Below, one piece after another: positions 60,838 through 64,000 of a stretch of 64,000 nucleotides of DNA; within the stretch, counting starts at the first letter, position 1; the number at the start of each line of letters is the position of its first letter. The stretch is from Calliopsis andreniformis. Its lineage: Eukaryota > Arthropoda > Insecta > Hymenoptera > Andrenidae. The translations under genes were made by a program, and so were the position numbers. The DNA lies in assembly GCF_051401765.1 (NCBI RefSeq), contig NW_027480423.1:12090001-12154000 (forward strand). Reading direction: 5' to 3'. The notes beneath the pieces are model-generated. The model worked only from the letters and a program-made list of their open reading frames with translations. It ran no database searches and had not been told where the DNA came from.

Positions 60838-63800
60838 GCACTAACTATTCGATCTGGTGGAGCAACGCCCTAGAGTGAAGCCTAGGTTGCCCGGAACGTA
60901 GAATTGGCCACCACTTTCAAACTGGTCGCAATTACTCCTGTTATATAATGGAAACACTGTCGTATTTTTATTGCATTTTATGCTTCGTTCGTAGACTTCT
61001 AAGGCCCTAACTATTCAATCTGTTGGAGCAACGCCCTAGGGTGAAGCGTAGGTTGCTCGGAAGGTAGAAGTGACCATAAGTTTCATACTGGTTGCAATTA
61101 TTCGTTTTATACGATGGAAAAAGTGCTGTATTTACATTGTATTTTATGATTCTGGCGTTGACTTCTAAGGACCTAGCTGTTCGATCTAGTGGAGCAACGC
61201 CCTAGAGTGAAGCCTAGGTTGCCCGGAAAGGAGAAATGACCATCATGGTTCAAACTGGTTGCAATTAATCCTTTTATACGATGGAAAAGCTGTTGTATTT
61301 ATATCGTATTTTATGCTTCTGGCGTTTACTTTTAAGGACCTAACTATTCGATCTGGTGGAGCAACGCCCTAGAGTGAAGCCTAGGTTGCTCGGAATGTAG
61401 AAATGACCATAACTTTCACACTGATTGCAATAATTCGTTTTATACGATGGAAAAACTGTTGTATTTTTTTGCACTTTATGGTTCGGGCGTTGACTTCTAT
61501 GGCCCTGACTATTCAATCCGTTAGAGCAACGCCCTAGGGTGAAGCCTAGGTTGCTCGGAAAGTAGAAATGGCCATAAGTTTAATACTGGTTGCAATTATT
61601 TGTTTTATACGATGGAAAACTGTTGTATTTATATAGTATTTGATGCTTCTGGCGTTGACTTCTAAGGCACTAACTATTCGATCTGGTGGAGCAACGCCCT
61701 AGAGTGAAGCCTAGGTTGCCGGAACGTAGAATTGGCCATCACTTTCAAACTGGTCGCAATTATTCCTGTTATATGATGGAAACACTGTTGTATTTTTTTT
61801 GCATTTTATGGTTCGGGCGTAGACTTCTAAGGCCCTAACTATTCAATCTGTTGGAGCAACGCCGTAGGGTGAAGCCTAGGTTGCTCGGAAAGTAGAAACG
61901 ACCATAAGTTTCATACTGGTTGCAAATATTCGTTTTATACGATGGAAAACTGTTGTATTTATATAGTATTTGATGCTTCTGGCGTTGACTTCTAAGGCAC
62001 TAACTATTCGATCTGGTGGAGCAACGCCCTAGAGTGAAGCCTAGGTTGCCGGAACGTAGAATTGGCCATCACTTTCAAACTGGTCGAAATTATTCCTGCT
62101 ATATGATGGAAACACTGTTGTATTTTTTCTGCATTTTATGGTTCGGGCGTAGACTTCTAAGGCCCTAACTATTCAATCTGTTGGAGCAACGCCCTAGGGT
62201 GAAGCCTAGGTTGCTCGGAAAGTGGAAATGACCATAAGTTTCATACTCGTTGCAATTATTCGTTTTATACGATGGAAAAGCTGTTGTATTTATATTGTAA
62301 TTTATGGTTCTGGCGTTGACTTCTAAGGCACTAACTTTTCGATCTGGTGGAGCTACGCCCTAGAGTGAAGCTTAGGTTGCCCGGAACGTAGAATTGGCCA
62401 TCACTTTCAAACTGGTTGCAATTATTCCTGTTATATTATGGAAACACTGTTGTATTTTTATTGTATTTTATACTTCAGGCGTTGACTTCTGAGGCCGTAG
62501 CTATTCGATGTGGTGGAAGAACGCCATACAGTGAAGCCTAGGTTGCCCGGAACGTAGAAATGACCATTACTTTCACACTGTTTGCAATTATTCCTTTTAT
62601 ACGATGGAAAAGCTGTTGTATTTATATCGTATTTTATTCTTCTGGCGTTTACTTCTAAGGACCTAACTATTCGATCTGGTGGAGCAACGTCCTAGAGTGA
62701 AGCCTAGGTTGCTCGCAATGTGGAAATGACCATAACTTTCACACTGCTTGCAATTACTCGTTTTATACGATGGAAAAACTGTTGTATTTATATTGTATTT
62801 TATGCTTCTGTCGTTGACTTCTAAGGCACTAACTATTCGATCTGGTGGAGCAACGCCCTAGAGTGAAGCCTAGGCTGCCCGGAACGTAGAATTGGCCATC
62901 ACTTTCAAACTGGTCGAAATTATTCCTGTTATATGATGGAAACACTGTTGTATTTTTTTTGCATTTTATGGTTCGGTCGTAGACTTCTAAGGCCATAACT
63001 ATTCAATCTGTTGGAGCAACGCCCTAGGGTGAAGCCTAGGTTGCTCGGAAAGTAGAAATGACCATAAGTTTCATACTCGTTGCAATTATTCGTTTTATAC
63101 GATGGAAAAGCTGTTGTATTTATATTGTAATTTATGCTTCTGGCGTTGACTTCTAAGACACTAACTATTCGATCTGGTGGAGCTACGCCCTAGAGTGAAG
63201 CTTAGGTTGCCCGGAACGTAGAATTGGCCATCACTTTCAAACTGGTTGCAATTATTCCTGTTATATTATGGAAACACTGTTGTATTTTTATTGTATTTTA
63301 TACTTCAGGCGTTGACTTCTGAGGCCGTAGCTATTCGATGTGGTGGAAGAACGCCATACAGTGAAGCCTAGGTTGCCCGGAACGTAGAAATGACCATTAC
63401 TTTCACACTGTTTGCAATTATTCCTTTTATACGATGGAAAAGCTGTTGTATTTATATCGTATTTTATTCTTCTGGCGTTTACTTCTAAGGACCTAACTAT
63501 TCGATCTGGTGGAGCAACGCCCTAGAGAGAAGCCTAGGTTGCCCGGAACGTAGAATTGGCCATCACTTTCAAACTGGTTGCACTTATTCCTGTTATATGA
63601 TGGAAACACTGTTGTATTTTTTTTGCATTTTATGTTTCGGGCGCTGACTTCTAAGGCCCTAACTATTCAGTCTGTTGGAGCAAGGCGCTAGGGTGAAGCC
63701 TAGGTTGCTCTGAAAGTAGAAATGACCATAAGTTTAATACTGGTTGCAATTACTCGTTTAATACGATGGAAAAGCGGTTGTATTGATATTGTATTTTATG

Positions 63801-64000
63801 CTTCTAGCGTTGACTTCTAAGGCACTATCTATTCGATCTGGTGGAGCGACGCCCTAGAGAGAAGCCTAGGTTGCCCGGAACGTAGAATTGGCCATCACTT
63901 TCAAACTGGTTGCAATTATTCCTGTTATATGAGGGAAACACTGTTGTATTTTTTTTGCATTTTATGGTTCGGGCGTTGACTTCTAAGGCCCTAACTATTC
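60838..64000 (+). repeat. Mosaic alpha + gamma, copy 3, running off the window
   Basis: Aligns with copy 2 from about 60,838 (offset 5,478, then 5,476) and, after about 63,496, only with copy 1 (offset 9,624) through the last base. The two-base change in offset falls inside a short patch at about 61,946-62,050, where this copy resembles its own monomer 330 bp upstream rather than copy 2. The duplicate therefore extends past the right edge. Confidence 0.82.

Larger units (their letters stand above)
1..64000 (+). repeat. Tandem satellite array, ~166-bp monomer, A/B dimer 332 bp
   Basis: The whole window consists of head-to-tail copies of a unit of about 166 bp. The anchor TTGCAATTATTC recurs at this spacing from the first to the last line. 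Taking TAAGTTTCAT as the A start, the first A monomer is 1-166 and the first B monomer 167-332, and the next A starts at 333. Small departures from 166 come from T-run length (8 or 9 T) and single-base deletions. Every monomer I read is in the same orientation. No open frame has gene-like length or composition: the recurring 60-codon frames simply cover one monomer and part of the next. A monomer near nucleosome size, uniform orientation and higher-order periodicity are typical of eukaryotic centromeric or pericentromeric satellites. That role is inferred; the repeat itself is plain in the sequence. The strand label refers to the register used here. Confidence 0.97.
42431..64000 (+). repeat. 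Domain II: divergent, mixed-class satellite
   Basis: The 166-bp unit continues but neighbouring monomers differ much more, and A/B alternation is repeatedly broken. Additional classes appear. C has CATCATGGTTCAAACTGG with GCAATTAATCC, seen near 42.50, 45.65, 46.81, 48.47, 49.79, 51.12, 55.77, 58.92 and 61.23 kb. D has ATAACTTTCACACTGG. E has CATTACTTTCACACTG followed by TTTGCAATTATTCC. Subtype A2, frequent in Domain I, was not seen here. Several offsets between duplicate segments equal an odd monomer number (830, about 1825, 2158, 3153 bp). The domain looks like an older, less homogenised flank that was later expanded by segmental duplication. The relative age is an inference from divergence only. 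Confidence 0.85.

Noticed and set aside
1..64000. CRISPR array
   Set aside because: There are no short repeats with unrelated spacers; the whole 166-bp unit repeats.
1..64000. Assigning the satellite to a named family or species
   Set aside because: The length and motifs such as ATGACCATAACTTTCAC recall plant centromeric satellites in general, but I cannot match the consensus to a specific family from memory. A database search of the consensus would decide.
1..64000. LTR, LINE or DNA transposon remnants
   Set aside because: No coding motif, terminal repeat, target-site duplication or break in monomer periodicity was seen.

Overview
The whole 64 kb window is one uninterrupted tandem satellite array. 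I see no gene, RNA gene, transposon or unique-sequence gap in it. The basic unit is about 166 bp, so the window holds about 385 monomers, all head-to-tail in the same orientation. Monomers fall into two main classes that alternate, giving a 332-bp dimer. A-type monomers have a core reading ATTCGTTTTATACGATGG, a TTTATATTGTATTTTATGC stretch and usually a CCCGGAACG. B-type monomers have TTCCTGWTATATGATGG, a T-run or TTTTTCTTGC/TTTTTACTGC segment and TTCAATCTGTTGG. The organism is a eukaryote. Nucleosome-scale monomers, higher-order repeats (HORs) and strict head-to-tail order fit a centromeric or pericentromeric satellite. I cannot name the species or place it securely in plants or animals. Many subtype-defining differences are CpG to TpG/CpA changes, which suggests a lineage with CpG methylation.

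Layout. Domain I (1 to about 42,430) is highly homogenised. Subtypes (named here A1-A4, B1-B3) are arranged in shifting HORs of 4, 6, 8, 10, 12, 16 and 24 monomers, and blocks differ by deletion or duplication of 2 or 4 monomers. Its clearest modules are two 1,993-bp 12-mers at 1330-5315, a 3,983-bp duplication (6.95/10.93 kb), a 2656/1992/2656-bp triplet at 14,280-21,583, and a 1,992-bp HOR at 34,698-40,341. A small island at 24.57-26.4 kb carries older-looking monomers and the only clear A/B phase slip I found in the domain.

Domain II (about 42,430-64,000) is more divergent. It mixes A and B with further monomer classes (named here C, D, E), breaks the strict A/B alternation, and contains HORs with odd monomer counts (5, 11, 13, 19). 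It was shaped by larger segmental duplications: 8/10-mer blocks at 46.3-50.9 kb and a three-part mosaic at 50.9-64 kb.

The most interesting observation is a 17-bp site in A monomers matching 7 or 8 of the 9 fixed positions of the CENP-B box pattern NTTCGNNNNANNCGGGN. B monomers lack it, so it alternates with a degenerate counterpart, much as in alpha satellite. The 8/9 form (subtype A2) recurs through Domain I and I saw none in Domain II. The short open frames on both strands repeat with the satellite period and are not genes.
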